Position numbers and translations under genes: made by a program. Positions 63,791-64,000 of a stretch of DNA of 64,000 nt are shown piece by piece (within the stretch, counting starts at the first letter, position 1; the number at the start of each line of letters is the position of its first letter). The stretch spans positions 62,001-126,000 of the forward strand of contig NZ_JABWCU010000011.1 in NCBI RefSeq assembly GCF_018491765.1, read 5' to 3'. The notes under the pieces are model-generated. The model saw only the letters and a list, made by a program, of their open reading frames with translations. It was not told the DNA's origin and ran no database searches. The DNA is from Novosphingobium profundi. GTDB taxonomy: Bacteria; Pseudomonadota; Alphaproteobacteria; Sphingomonadales; Sphingomonadaceae.

Positions 63791-64000
63791 ATGGCGATCG
63801 AACTGACGGTGCCTGACACACCCGGCGAGGCGGAACGCGAAGCCGTTCTCGCCCCCTTGCGCGCCTACAACCTGGCGCGCGGCGGCGATCCCCGGCTGCG
63901 GCCGGTCGCGGTGCTGCTCACCGACGAGGAGGGTAACCACCGTGGCGGTCTATGGGGCAAGTGCTCCTACGACTGGCTCTTCGTCGAACTGCTTTGCGTG
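63791..64000 (+). CDS. GNAT acetyltransferase (partial, runs off the window)
   Basis: The first 70 residues of a protein that continues beyond base 64000. The ATG at 63791 lies 28 nt after the hydrolase stop. The segment VAVLLTDEEGNHRGGLWGKCSYDWLFVELLCV is the opening two strands of a GNAT domain. The product and length cannot be determined. Confidence 0.65.
   Translation, partial: MAIELTVPDTPGEAEREAVLAPLRAYNLARGGDPRLRPVAVLLTDEEGNHRGGLWGKCSYDWLFVELLCV

Overview
The window is GC-rich (roughly 65%), gene-dense DNA from an alphaproteobacterium, most likely a member of the Sphingomonadales close to Novosphingobium. The reasons are a PhyR/NepR/EcfG general stress response locus, HWE-type histidine kinases, a MucR/Ros regulator, an alphaproteobacterial Fur, and ispH-thrB-rnhA and nifU-tsaB-rimI gene groups. 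The genus is an inference from gene content and style; no search was run. It reads as chromosomal backbone with several accessory modules. I see no insertion sequence, prophage, CRISPR array, rRNA or replication origin.

Layout. 1-8.6 kb: a lipoprotein, tRNA-Ala(CGC), obgE, a DUF3500 lipoprotein plus a HupE-like membrane protein lying between obgE and proB, proB, an SDR-type epimerase, a bile-acid/sodium symporter-like transporter and a 66-residue protein. 8.6-12.5 kb: fumarylacetoacetase, a secreted metallopeptidase-TPR protein and sodB. 12.8-20.5 kb: stress region with glsB, an Rrf2 regulator, nepR-ecfG, a CHASE/HWE kinase, an unknown protein, phyR, a second ecfG-like sigma factor, a single-domain response regulator and a hemerythrin protein. 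20.6-26 kb: topoisomerase IB, the bphO-bphP phytochrome operon and a Crp/Fnr regulator. 26-32 kb: a serine-protease autotransporter and a catalase-peroxidase with a signal peptide. 32-35.5 kb: copper module csoR / copA-copB. 35.7-37.2 kb: putP. 37.3-44.8 kb: a Tad/Flp pilus assembly cluster (tadC, tadB, cpaE, cpaD, cpaC, cpaB, cpaA) that lacks the cpaF/tadA ATPase. 44.9-55.4 kb: hydrolase, FAD oxidoreductase, FUSC transporter, rnhA-thrB-ispH, a lipoprotein, plsC, fur, mucR, rimI, tsaB and nifU. 55.7-64 kb: M16 protease, class II DAHP synthase, a CsgG-domain protein with an SH3-like tail, a CocE-type hydrolase and a truncated GNAT acetyltransferase.

The main result is regulatory. By eye I find the EcfG promoter signature GGAAC-N16/17-(C)GTT in front of many of these genes. 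Exact copies precede proB, glsB, ecfG2, the bphO-bphP operon, and a second upstream position in the phyR/ecfG2 gap that may give a small RNA or a long leader. Copies with one mismatch lie before nepR-ecfG and the CHASE/HWE kinase (one palindrome read in both directions), hemerythrin and the Crp/Fnr gene. By chance about one exact site is expected in the whole window on both strands, so five in intergenic DNA is a clear excess. The picture is a general stress response that controls its own sigma factors, membrane-stress and O2/oxidative functions, perhaps proline synthesis, and a red-light photoreceptor kinase with its chromophore-making enzyme.
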